From Bordetella parapertussis (GTDB lineage Bacteria > Pseudomonadota > Gammaproteobacteria > Burkholderiales > Burkholderiaceae_C), in NCBI GenBank assembly GCA_945878065.1, contig CAMDXA010000039.1, forward strand, positions 1 to 13,443: a DNA stretch of 13,443 bases, read 5' to 3'. The position numbers were made by a program, and so were the translations under genes. Shown one piece after another: positions 8,014-13,443 of the stretch. The notes under the pieces were generated by a model. It did not search any database. It saw only the letters and a program-made list of their open reading frames with translations, and had not been told where the DNA came from. Position 1 is the first letter of the stretch. Each line of letters starts with the position of its first letter.

Positions 8014-8414
8014 TGGCAACCTTTCAACATGAACACCAGCCAGCGGTGACAACAGATAAGCGCAGCAGCAAACGCAAGGGCGATGAGGCCGAGGACGAGG
8101 CCTTGGCCTTCTTGCAAAACCAAGGTTTGCAGTTGCTGCAACGCAATTACCGCACACCCGGGCGTGGCGGTGGCGAAATAGACCTGATTGTGCGCGACCC
8201 CGACGGCACCGTGGTGTTTGTCGAAGTCCGCAGCCGCAGTCGTGCGGCCCACGGGGGAGCGCTGGCCAGTATCGGTGCCACCAAACGCCAGCGCATTGTG
8301 TATGCAGCACGCTGCTATCTGGGTCGCATGAAACATTTGCCGGCCTGCCGCTTTGATGTGGTGGTGGTGCAGTCGGGCGAGCTGCAATGGATACAAGCGG
8401 CATTTGGCTGCTGA
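8013..8414 (+). CDS. yraN: YraN family (UPF0102) endonuclease-fold protein
   Basis: This small protein of 133 residues has the nuclease-like core of the YraN family: GGGEIDLIVRD (52-62, acidic E55/D57) and VVFVEVRSRS (67-76, E71), followed by KRQRIVYAARCYL and the RFDVVVV strand (113-119). The E-x-D ... E-V-K/R pattern resembles Holliday-junction-resolvase-like or restriction-type nucleases; here the usual Lys after EV is Arg. The cellular role is not established. The first ~20 residues are not conserved in the family, so the real start may be later, for example the GTG at 8046; no clear ribosome site precedes 8013. It precedes diaA, as in enterobacteria and many betaproteobacteria. Confidence 0.9.
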   Translation: MATFQHEHQPAVTTDKRSSKRKGDEAEDEALAFLQNQGLQLLQRNYRTPGRGGGEIDLIVRDPDGTVVFVEVRSRSRAAHGGALASIGATKRQRIVYAARCYLGRMKHLPACRFDVVVVQSGELQWIQAAFGC

Positions 8415-8467
8415 CAATCTTTGGGCATTTTTATGGGGCCGTCACATTGCAAAGGTATGATTGCGCC

Positions 8468-9067
8468 ATGCTAGAACAACGCATTGAACAGCAGTTCATC
8501 GACAGTGCAGACTTGAAGTACCAAGCTGCGCAAGTGTTGAGCAAGCCCATGGCGGCGGCCATTCAATCTATTTTGGTCAGCGTCACAGGCGGCGGAAAAG
8601 TCTTGGCTTGCGGCAATGGTGGATCGGGCGCATTGGCACAGTTGTTTGCGGCCACCTTTGTCGGACACCACGAGCGCGAGCGGCCAGAACTCGGCGCTAT
8701 CGCCTTGAATACCGACGCGGTGCTGCTGACGGGCGCAGCCAACAACTATGGCTTTGAGCAGGTGTTTGCCAAACAGGTGCGTGCCTTGGGTCAGCCGGGT
8801 GACGTGCTGTTGGTGGTGTCTGCCAGCGGTCAGGCAGACAACTTATTGCAAGCTATACGCGCGGCCCACGAGCGTGAATTGTCGGTCGTTGCTTTGACGG
8901 GTCAAAGCGGCGGCAAGATTCGTCAGGAATTGCGCGAAACGGATGTACATATTTGTGTGCCGAGCGACAAAGCGGTGCGCATACAAGAGGTTCATTTGCT
9001 GGTATTGCACGGTTTGTGTGACGGCGTGGACAGTCAATTATTGGGTGAACAGGAGACCACGGAATGA
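8468..9067 (+). CDS. diaA: SIS-domain protein, DiaA type (DnaA initiator-associating protein)
   Basis: A single sugar-isomerase (SIS) domain of 199 residues, matching the length of E. coli DiaA (~196). The phosphosugar-binding pattern is present: CGNGGSG (48-54), SASGQADN (118-125) and RIQEVHLLVLHGLCDGVD (171-188). Automated annotation may call it phosphoheptose isomerase (GmhA), but the segment after GNGG reads ALAQLFAATFVG, without the glutamate pair of GmhA's HFAEEL, which includes its catalytic Glu. The yraN-diaA-dolP order also fits DiaA, which in E. coli binds DnaA and helps time replication initiation. The frame is open from 8387, but I take the ATG at 8468 because the family begins there; AAAGG at 8451-8455 is 12 nt upstream. 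It overlaps the next gene by 4 bp (ATGA). Confidence 0.87.
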   Translation: MLEQRIEQQFIDSADLKYQAAQVLSKPMAAAIQSILVSVTGGGKVLACGNGGSGALAQLFAATFVGHHERERPELGAIALNTDAVLLTGAANNYGFEQVFAKQVRALGQPGDVLLVVSASGQADNLLQAIRAAHERELSVVALTGQSGGKIRQELRETDVHICVPSDKAVRIQEVHLLVLHGLCDGVDSQLLGEQETTE

Positions 9068-9705
9068 AATTTGCACATTTACGAACCACAAGTGCTGTGC
9101 TGGTGTTGGCGACATGCATGACGGCTTGCGCCCCATTTTTGGTCGCTGGCGTGGCGGGCTCTGCATTGGTTGCCACCGACCGCCGCACATCAGGCACGCA
9201 ACTTGAAGACGAAACCATCGAGCTTCGTGCGTCCGCCAAAGTACGCGATACGTTTGGTGAAAAAGTGCATGTCAATGTCACCAGCTACAACCGCCAAGTC
9301 CTGCTCACGGGTGAGGTTCCCTCAGAGCAAGAGCGCCAAGCCGTGTCCGCGATTGTTGAAAAAGTGGAAAACGTGAAGTCGGTGGCGAACGAATTGTCAG
9401 CCATGCCAAATGCCAGCTTAGGCAGTCGTTCCAATGATTTGGTGGTCACCGGCAAAATCAAAGCCACTTTGATCGATAGCCGCGATTTATTCGCCAATGC
9501 TTTCAAAGTGGTGACAGAACGCAATACGGTGTATTTGATGGGCCGCGTGACGCAACGCGAAGCGGACAGTGCCACAGCGCTGATTCGCAATGTCGGCGGC
9601 GTCAACAAAGTGGTGCGCATGTTTGAAATCATCTCTGAAGAAGAATTGCGCCGCCAGTTGCCCGCACCTGCTGAAAAAGCAGATGCGGACAAAGCCAAAA
9701 AATAA
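9064..9705 (+). CDS. dolP: BON-domain outer-membrane lipoprotein, DolP/YraP-like
   Basis: A 213-residue secreted lipoprotein. The N-terminus has a basic start, a hydrophobic stretch (10-17) and a lipobox-like MTAC with the lipidated cysteine probably C22; C18 in LATC is less likely because homologs carry Gly/Ala-Cys-Ala-Pro at the former position. A glycine-rich segment with VATDRRTSGTQLEDE (36-50) leads into two BON domains, about residues 51-113 and 124-191, each ending in a V-x-x-V-x-N/V strand. The tail is rich in Lys, Ala and Asp. E. coli DolP keeps the outer membrane intact and localises to division sites; the same role is inferred from domain layout and gene order. AGGAG at 9051-9055 serves the ATG at 9064, which overlaps the diaA stop, so the two are likely coupled. 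Confidence 0.88.
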   Translation: MKFAHLRTTSAVLVLATCMTACAPFLVAGVAGSALVATDRRTSGTQLEDETIELRASAKVRDTFGEKVHVNVTSYNRQVLLTGEVPSEQERQAVSAIVEKVENVKSVANELSAMPNASLGSRSNDLVVTGKIKATLIDSRDLFANAFKVVTERNTVYLMGRVTQREADSATALIRNVGGVNKVVRMFEIISEEELRRQLPAPAEKADADKAKK

Positions 9706-9722
9706 GCGGTTCTTTTCTGCAC

Positions 9723-9751
9723 AAAGCCACGGCAATCGCCGTGGCTTTTTT
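9723..9751 (+). terminator. Strong rho-independent terminator after dolP
   Basis: An 11-bp perfect stem AAAGCCACGGC (9723-9733) / GCCGTGGCTTT (9738-9748) has an AATC loop and runs into TTTTTT (9746-9751), then ATTT. It ends the yraN-diaA-dolP unit. The T-tract overlaps the stop codon of the convergent dehydrogenase at 9750-9752. On the minus strand only TTT follows the stem, so termination in that direction would be weak. Confidence 0.93.
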
Positions 9752-10655
9752 ATTTCAAACGTTTGATCAAACTTGAGGTGTCTAAGCGGTTGCCACCCAT
9801 GGCTTGCACATCCGCATAAAACTGGTCGACCAGTGCAGTGACAGGCACACGCGAGCCATTGCGTTTGGCTTCGTCTATCACCAACCCCAGGTCTTTGCGC
9901 ATCCAGTCCACGGCAAAACCGAAATCGAATTTATCCGCCACCATGGTTTTACCGCGGTTATCCATTTGCCAGCTTTGCGCCGCGCCTTTGCCGATGACGT
10001 CGAGCACCTGCTCCATGTTCAAACCGGCTTTTTGGCCGAAGGCCACACCTTCAGACAAGCCTTGCACCAGACCGGCGATACAAATCTGGTTGACCATTTT
10101 GGTGAGTTGACCGGCACCGCTGTCGCCCATCAAGGTGAAGGCTTTGGAGAACGCCATGCCGACGGGTTTGGCGCGTTCAAATGCCGCTGATTCACCGCCG
10201 CACATGACGGTGAGCATGCCATTGATGGCACCGGCTTCGCCGCCTGATACAGGGGCGTCAACAAAATGCACGCCTTGGGTTTTGGCTGCGGCAAACAATT
10301 CACGTGCGACATCTGCAGAGGCGGTGGTGTGGTCTATCAATAATGCACCGCTTTTCGTGCCGGCCAATACGCCGTCGGCGCCGAGCATGACGGCGCGCAA
10401 GTCGTTGTCGTTACCGACGCAGCAAAACACCATGTCAGCGCCTTGGGCGGCTTCCCGGGGGGTGGCGGCTGACGCGTGGCCGGGGAATTCTGCACACCAT
10501 TCTTTGGCTTTGGCCGGGTTGCGGTTGTACACAGTGACATGGTGGCCTGCGAGTGCCAAGTGTCCGGCCATGGGGTAGCCCATGACGCCCAAGCCGATGA
10601 AGGCGACTTTGGTGGGTGCGAAGGGTTCGTAGGTCTTGGGGTTGGTGCGGGGCAT
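9750..10655 (-). CDS. NAD(P)-dependent beta-hydroxyacid dehydrogenase (2-hydroxy-3-oxopropionate reductase / 3-hydroxyisobutyrate dehydrogenase family)
   Basis: A 301-residue member of the 3-hydroxyisobutyrate dehydrogenase superfamily. The nucleotide-binding GLGVMGYPMA is at residues 21-30, and YNRN (43-46) ends the second strand, where the arginine hints at NADPH. The substrate motif DAPVSGGEAGA (133-143), the catalytic lysine K186 in GQLTKMVNQ, and K254-D255 in the late K-D-L motif are all present, so the enzyme should be active. Tartronate-semialdehyde reductase (GarR/GlxR), 3-hydroxyisobutyrate dehydrogenase and related GLYR enzymes cannot be separated by eye. Because a glycerate-forming cluster lies 2.7 kb away, tartronate-semialdehyde reduction is tempting, but no glyoxylate carboligase is adjacent. 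AAGGA at 10663-10667 on the minus strand sets the ATG at 10655. Confidence 0.9.
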   Translation of the reverse strand: MPRTNPKTYEPFAPTKVAFIGLGVMGYPMAGHLALAGHHVTVYNRNPAKAKEWCAEFPGHASAATPREAAQGADMVFCCVGNDNDLRAVMLGADGVLAGTKSGALLIDHTTASADVARELFAAAKTQGVHFVDAPVSGGEAGAINGMLTVMCGGESAAFERAKPVGMAFSKAFTLMGDSGAGQLTKMVNQICIAGLVQGLSEGVAFGQKAGLNMEQVLDVIGKGAAQSWQMDNRGKTMVADKFDFGFAVDWMRKDLGLVIDEAKRNGSRVPVTALVDQFYADVQAMGGNRLDTSSLIKRLK

Positions 10656-10691
10656 GGCTGTGTCCTTGTGTTTTTTCTGATCTTAATGTGT

Positions 10692-10794
10692 CTGTGTGGT
10701 GTAGGGGTGCGGTCTATGGGGGCGGGGCCTCCTCCACACTTACGTAACGTCGTCAGCCCCGCCCCCACAGCCCGCACCTTTTCGATTCACACAG
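10692..10794. repeat. Nested inverted repeat (three paired arms)
   Basis: Three pairs of exactly complementary arms are stacked around one loop: outer CTGTGTG (10692-10698) / CACACAG (10788-10794); middle GGTGCGG (10706-10712) / CCGCACC (10772-10778); inner TGGGGGCGGGGC (10717-10728) / GCCCCGCCCCCA (10756-10767). The middle and inner arms are separated by symmetric 4-nt internal loops. The central loop (10729-10755) carries most of one copy of a 17-bp repeat. It lies between the minus-strand ATPase and dehydrogenase genes, 36 nt before the dehydrogenase start. No T-tract follows on either strand, so it is not a standard terminator. It may be a REP-like interspersed element or an mRNA leader/3'-end structure. 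Confidence 0.8.
10741..10757. repeat. 17-bp direct repeat, copy 1
   Basis: TACGTAACGTCGTCAGC sits in the loop of the nested inverted repeat, and its last two bases enter the right inner arm. With the preceding T it contains the palindrome TTACGTAA. An identical copy starts 54 bp downstream. Confidence 0.85.
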
Positions 10795-10811
10795 TACGTA
10801 ACGTCGTCAGC
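10795..10811. repeat. 17-bp direct repeat, copy 2
   Basis: An exact second copy of the 17-mer begins at the base after the right outer arm of the inverted repeat and ends 13 bp before the stop codon of the minus-strand ATPase gene. Its fixed place relative to the stem suggests that repeat and stem form one element. Confidence 0.85.
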
Positions 10812-10824
10812 TCTGAACTAAGCT

Positions 10825-11880
10825 TCATGACACGTGGCGGGTAGCCTCTTCAACACTGATCACGCCTGACTTCACCAATTTCTCCATGGACTGCGCCATG
10901 GTTTGCATGCCGAACTGTGCGCCGGTTTGCAAAGCATTGGGCAGTTGCGCGGTTTTGCTCTCGCGAATCAGGTTGCGAATCGCCGGTGTGGCGTAAAGTA
11001 CTTCGTGTGCGGCGACGCGGCGTTGACCATCCGCATGCAAACACAAGGTTTGCGTGATGACGGCCAATAGCGACAAACTGAGTTGGCTTCGCACCAGCGC
11101 TTTTTCCTCGGCAGGAAACACGTCTACCAATCGTTCCACCGCTTGCGTGGCACTGCGCGTATGCAAGGTCGCCAACACCAAATGTCCGGTCTCGGCGGCG
11201 CTCAGCGCCAAGCGTATGGTGGCCAAGTCGCGCAATTCACCGACCATGATGACGTCCGGGTCCTGCCGCAAGGCAGCGCGCAACGCCGTGTCAAACCCGG
11301 CGCTGTGACCGGGCACGGCGCGCTGTTGCACCAAACTTTTTGCGCTGACATGTTCAAACTCGATCGGGTCTTCCAGCGTGAGTATGTGCAAGGCTTGTGT
11401 GGTGTTGAGGTGATGCACAAGGGCAGCCAAGGTGGTGGACTTGCCCGAGCCGGTGGCACCGGTGACCAGCAGCAAACCGTGGGGTTGTTGCACCAAATCG
11501 CGCAGCACTGCAGGTGCGCCTGTGTCTTGCAAGGCCGGTATGCGTGAGGGAATGGCGCGCCATACCGAGGACCAGCCGCGTTGTTGTGCGAATACGTTGA
11601 CACGAAAACGTCCAAGATCGGGCAGGGATAGCGCTGTGTCGTGGTCTTGGTTGTGCGGGTTTGTGATGTTTGTATCCGTGAGCGCCGAGGATGAATGCGG
11701 CCAATCGGGCAGCGCTTCGGCAAGCAGCGCGTGCATGCTGTCTGCACTGACAGGCGCAGCGTCCAACGCTTGCAATTGCCCGAGCTTGCGCACCAAGGGC
11801 GGCAGACCTGCGCTTAAGTGCAGGTCGGAGGCGCCTAAGTGGCGCGTGTGTGAAAGCCATTCGAGCAAAAGCGGGTTCAT
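10825..11880 (-). CDS. pilT: PilT/YggR-type twitching-motility ATPase
   Basis: A GspE/PilT-family hexameric ATPase of 351 residues, the class that powers type IV pilus retraction at the inner membrane. The N-terminal PAS-like domain contains ASDLHLSAGLPPLVR (17-31). The Walker A is GATGSGKST (141-149); the aspartate-box region is ILTLEDPIEFEH (166-177); Walker B is DVIMVGELRD (209-218); the His box is TGHLVLATLHT (231-241). The PilT-specific AIRNLIRE (300-307) is intact. GATGSGKST and LATLHTRSATQAVERLVD are closer to E. coli YggR than to Pseudomonas PilT, so it may be a paralog. Residues ~60-86 form an unusual Ser/Thr/Asn/His/Asp-rich linker. The frame is open to 12039, but the MNPLLLEWLS start at 11880 is chosen because the upstream part is antisense to yggS. 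Confidence 0.9.
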   Translation of the reverse strand: MNPLLLEWLSHTRHLGASDLHLSAGLPPLVRKLGQLQALDAAPVSADSMHALLAEALPDWPHSSSALTDTNITNPHNQDHDTALSLPDLGRFRVNVFAQQRGWSSVWRAIPSRIPALQDTGAPAVLRDLVQQPHGLLLVTGATGSGKSTTLAALVHHLNTTQALHILTLEDPIEFEHVSAKSLVQQRAVPGHSAGFDTALRAALRQDPDVIMVGELRDLATIRLALSAAETGHLVLATLHTRSATQAVERLVDVFPAEEKALVRSQLSLSLLAVITQTLCLHADGQRRVAAHEVLYATPAIRNLIRESKTAQLPNALQTGAQFGMQTMAQSMEKLVKSGVISVEEATRHVS

Positions 11881-11910
11881 GCGAGGCGGTTGCTTGTTAC
11901 AGTTGGCCAC

Positions 11911-12603
11911 ATGATGAGTGAGATTCAACAGCGTTACCAAGCCGTGTGTGAGCGCATCACACAAGCCGCGTTGCAAGCAGGCCGACCGGCGTCTCAATTG
12001 CAGTTGCTGGCGGTGTCCAAAACCTTTGCCGCTGAGCAAGTGCGCGAAGTGGCCGCTTTAGGGCAACGCGATTTCGGCGAAAACTATGTGCAAGAAGGCG
12101 TGGACAAAATCGCCGCGCTCAAAGATGTGCCCGGCTTGGTGTGGCATTGCATAGGGCCTTTGCAAAGCAACAAGACGCGACCGGTGGCCGAGCATTTCGA
12201 TTGGGTGCACAGTGTGGATCGTTTGAAAATTGCGCAGCGCTTGAGTGAGCAACGACCGGCGCATTTGCCGCCATTGAACATTTGCTTGCAAGTGAACATC
12301 GACGGCGGCCCGACCAAAGCTGGTGTCTCGCCAACCGATGCATTGGCGCTGGCGCAAGCCGTGTCTGCGTTACCGCGATTGGTGTTGCGCGGCCTGATGA
12401 CGATTCCCGATCCTGTTGAAAGCTTTGATGCCCAAGTGGCAGTGCATACGCAAGCCAAGCGATTGTTTGATGACTTGCATGCAGCTCTCGCGTTGCCTCA
12501 GTTTGATACTTTGTCTATGGGCATGAGCGCCGATTTGGAGGCCGCAGTAAAGGCGGGCAGCACCATGGTGAGAGTGGGGACGGCGGTGTTTGGGGGGCGT
12601 TGA
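11911..12603 (+). CDS. yggS: YggS/PLPBP family pyridoxal-phosphate homeostasis protein
   Basis: A 230-residue, alanine-racemase-fold protein that binds PLP without known catalysis and helps buffer B6 vitamers and amino-acid pools. The PLP lysine is K37 in LLAVSKTF; then FGENYVQEG (55-63), WHCIGPLQSNK (about 78-88) and the phosphate-binding LSMGMSADLEAAV followed by VRVGTAVFGGR at the end. The length is normal. The ATG at 11911 (or 11914, directly following) is used rather than an in-frame ATG at 11890, because the family starts at this point. It is divergent from the PilT/YggR-type gene with only 30 bp between start codons. The yggR-yggS/pilT-yggS neighbourhood is widespread in proteobacteria. 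Confidence 0.94.
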   Translation: MMSEIQQRYQAVCERITQAALQAGRPASQLQLLAVSKTFAAEQVREVAALGQRDFGENYVQEGVDKIAALKDVPGLVWHCIGPLQSNKTRPVAEHFDWVHSVDRLKIAQRLSEQRPAHLPPLNICLQVNIDGGPTKAGVSPTDALALAQAVSALPRLVLRGLMTIPDPVESFDAQVAVHTQAKRLFDDLHAALALPQFDTLSMGMSADLEAAVKAGSTMVRVGTAVFGGR

Positions 12604-12781
12604 TTAAATACAACTTGCTTGTTTTGTCAGCGCTTAAAAAAATAGCCTGACTGGAACACCTCATCTATCACCTTCCAACAGCAACTCACAAAAACCGTAA
12701 TGCTCAGTGACACATAGCCCATTACATCTCGCCCAACATGTCACGCTATGCGTAGCAGTGCAAATACTTCAAATCTAGAGT
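12604..12781. other. Non-coding, AT-richer intergenic stretch
   Basis: No supported gene is present in this stretch after yggS. It holds a short stem GTCAG (12626-12630) / CTGAC (12647-12651) around an A-rich loop without a T-tract, and a small GCTA/TAGC hairpin at 12745-12756. Base composition is visibly lower in G+C than in the genes to the left, which fits a boundary with accessory DNA. Confidence 0.5.
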
Positions 12782-12787
12782 TACAAT
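12782..12787 (+). promoter_or_regulatory. Candidate -10 box of the brnT promoter
   Basis: TACAAT (five of six matches to TATAAT) is about 28 bp before the brnT start. The region ~17-18 bp upstream (around 12758-12763, GTGCAA) matches the -35 consensus poorly. A start of transcription near 12794 would fall inside the palindrome at 12790-12806 and leave a leader of only ~20 nt. Confidence 0.45.
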
Positions 12788-12789
12788 AT

Positions 12790-12806
12790 GTAGGCCAATG
12801 GCCTAC
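12790..12806. promoter_or_regulatory. Perfect 17-bp palindrome, probable operator of the toxin-antitoxin pair
   Basis: GTAGGCCA-A-TGGCCTAC has 8-bp perfect arms around one central base. It lies between the -10 box and the brnT start codon, the place expected for autorepression by a DNA-binding antitoxin. The downstream gene encodes a helix-turn-helix protein that could bind it as a dimer. Confidence 0.6.
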
Positions 12807-12814
12807 CCCGCGTC

Positions 12815-13096
12815 ATGGAATTTGAGTGGGATAAAGCCAAAAGTCAGGCCTGTTTTCTGAGCCGGGGTTTTGACTTTGCTTATGCGGCTAAAGCATTCTT
12901 TGATTCAGATCGTCTGATTCGAGCAGATCTGAGACGTAGCTACAGCGAAGCAAGATTCCATTTGTATGGTCGTGTTGAGTCAAGAGTTTTTGTATTGGTT
13001 TACACACAAAGAGGTAATGCAGCGCGAATTATTTCTGCCCGAAAAGCCAATAACAGAGAGGTAAAACTGTATGAAAACAACACGCATAAAAATTGA
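12815..13096 (+). CDS. brnT: BrnT-family toxin of a type II toxin-antitoxin system
   Basis: A 93-residue DUF497/BrnT protein. The family pattern is visible: the opening EFEWDKAKS (2-10), the FDFAYAAKAFFD helix region (19-30), the R-DLRRSYSEARF segment (36-48), the central strand VFVLVYTQRG (58-67) and the conserved RIISARKANNREVKLYE (71-87). BrnT proteins are RelE-fold ribonucleases that cut RNA and arrest growth; this is known of the family. The lysine-histidine-glycine motif commonly found after the first helix is here SRG (16-18). No Shine-Dalgarno precedes the ATG at 12815. The reading frame overlaps the next gene by 26 bp. The gene is in AT-richer, probably acquired DNA. Confidence 0.88.
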   Translation: MEFEWDKAKSQACFLSRGFDFAYAAKAFFDSDRLIRADLRRSYSEARFHLYGRVESRVFVLVYTQRGNAARIISARKANNREVKLYENNTHKN

Positions 13097-13406
13097 CCCC
13101 GCGACCATGTCACTGCAAGGTATTGGCCGGATCAATAAAGCCAAAGTGGATGCGACCACCGAAGCGCAAATTGCAGAGCAAGCAGCACTAGATGAGGCTT
13201 TGGCTATTCAAGATGCCGCCAAATTTGCGCGGCGTGTGCGGCGACGCCTTGGATTTAGTCAGGCCGAATTTGCCATGCGCATCGATGTATCTCTGGAAAC
13301 CATACGAAACTGGGAGCAAGGTAAACGCAGCCCAACAGGTGCGGCAAAGGCTTTATTAAAAATCCTAGATAAAGCGCCAGAGGCAGCTTTGGCTGCTTTG
13401 CACTGA
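13071..13406 (+). CDS. XRE-type helix-turn-helix protein, probable antitoxin of the BrnT partner
   Basis: This 111-residue protein has a variable N-terminal half, KIDPATMSLQGIGRINKAKVDATTEAQ in character, that probably wraps around the toxin, an Ala/Glu-rich helix (about 31-56), and a C-terminal XRE/HTH_3 domain (about 57-105). The recognition region GFSQAEFAMRIDVSLETIRNWEQGKRSP spans residues 61-88. It is not the ribbon-helix-helix fold of classical BrnA. AGAGAGG at 13055-13061, inside brnT, positions the ATG at 13071. Co-translation with the toxin and a palindrome in the promoter argue for the antitoxin and autorepressor role, which is inferred. After the stop at 13406 the window holds 37 bases without a visible feature. 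Confidence 0.82.
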   Translation: MKTTRIKIDPATMSLQGIGRINKAKVDATTEAQIAEQAALDEALAIQDAAKFARRVRRRLGFSQAEFAMRIDVSLETIRNWEQGKRSPTGAAKALLKILDKAPEAALAALH

Positions 13407-13443
13407 ATCAAAACCTCGGCAACTCCGGGTGACTCAACTGCCC

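Noticed and set aside
8014..8403. N-terminal extension of RsmI by 130 residues
   Set aside because: The extension is antisense to yraN, is Pro/Arg/Cys-rich and does not resemble RsmI; a TTG at 8013 with AAAGG six bases upstream gives a normal-length protein.
8411..8461. Possible promoter before diaA with TATGAT at 8456-8461
   Set aside because: The -10-like hexamer has no -35 at a suitable distance and would give a leaderless transcript; read-through from yraN is simpler.
11881..12039. N-terminal extension of the PilT/YggR-type ATPase
   Set aside because: It overlaps yggS coding sequence; the family start MNPLLLEWLS at 11880 gives a normal-length ATPase.
12707..12756. Short inverted repeats GTGACA/TGTCAC and GCTA/TAGC upstream of brnT
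   Set aside because: Arms of 4-6 bp are expected by chance; the 17-bp palindrome nearby is the only strong signal.

Overview
The window looks like chromosome from a betaproteobacterium, most likely of the order Burkholderiales. The evidence is the protein-level resemblance of the housekeeping genes (rsmI, yraN, diaA, a BON-domain lipoprotein, a PilT-type ATPase, yggS), the proteobacterial form of phosphoribulokinase, a moderate G+C content and heavy use of TTG for leucine. No rRNA, tRNA, CRISPR array or insertion sequence was recognised. Genus cannot be given from this sequence alone.

Positions 1-7054 (+) hold a tight, colinear carbon-metabolism cluster: the 3' end of a cbbY-type phosphatase, then fructose-bisphosphatase (cbbF), phosphoribulokinase (cbbP), class II fructose-bisphosphate aldolase (cbbA), serine hydroxymethyltransferase (glyA), serine-glyoxylate aminotransferase (sgaA) and hydroxypyruvate reductase (hprA). 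Gaps are 27-74 bp, and the last two genes overlap. The first half is a shortened Calvin-Benson-Bassham (CBB) operon (order Y-F-P-A). The second half converts glycine to serine to hydroxypyruvate to glycerate. Together they suggest an autotroph or mixotroph that recycles Rubisco-derived 2-phosphoglycolate by a plant-like C2 route. A methylotrophic serine cycle sharing an operon with CBB genes is the main alternative. Rubisco, phosphoglycolate phosphatase, the glycine cleavage system and glycerate kinase are not in the window.

Positions 7099-9705 are a housekeeping island. rsmI (-) is divergent from yraN-diaA-dolP (+). This is the enterobacterial rsmI-lpoA-yraN-diaA-dolP order without lpoA, and the two divergent start codons share a base. 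The island ends in a strong intrinsic terminator at 9723-9751.

Positions 9750-12603 hold a beta-hydroxyacid dehydrogenase of the tartronate-semialdehyde reductase / 3-hydroxyisobutyrate dehydrogenase family (-), a PilT/YggR-type ATPase (-) and the divergent yggS (+). Between the dehydrogenase and the ATPase lies an elaborate nested inverted repeat with two exact copies of a 17-bp sequence (10692-10811), which no gene call explains.

Positions 12604-13443 look like accessory DNA. A 211-bp non-coding, relatively AT-rich stretch ends in a promoter-like -10 and a perfect 17-bp palindrome, followed by a BrnT-family toxin gene overlapping a gene for an XRE-type helix-turn-helix protein, which is its probable antitoxin and autorepressor.
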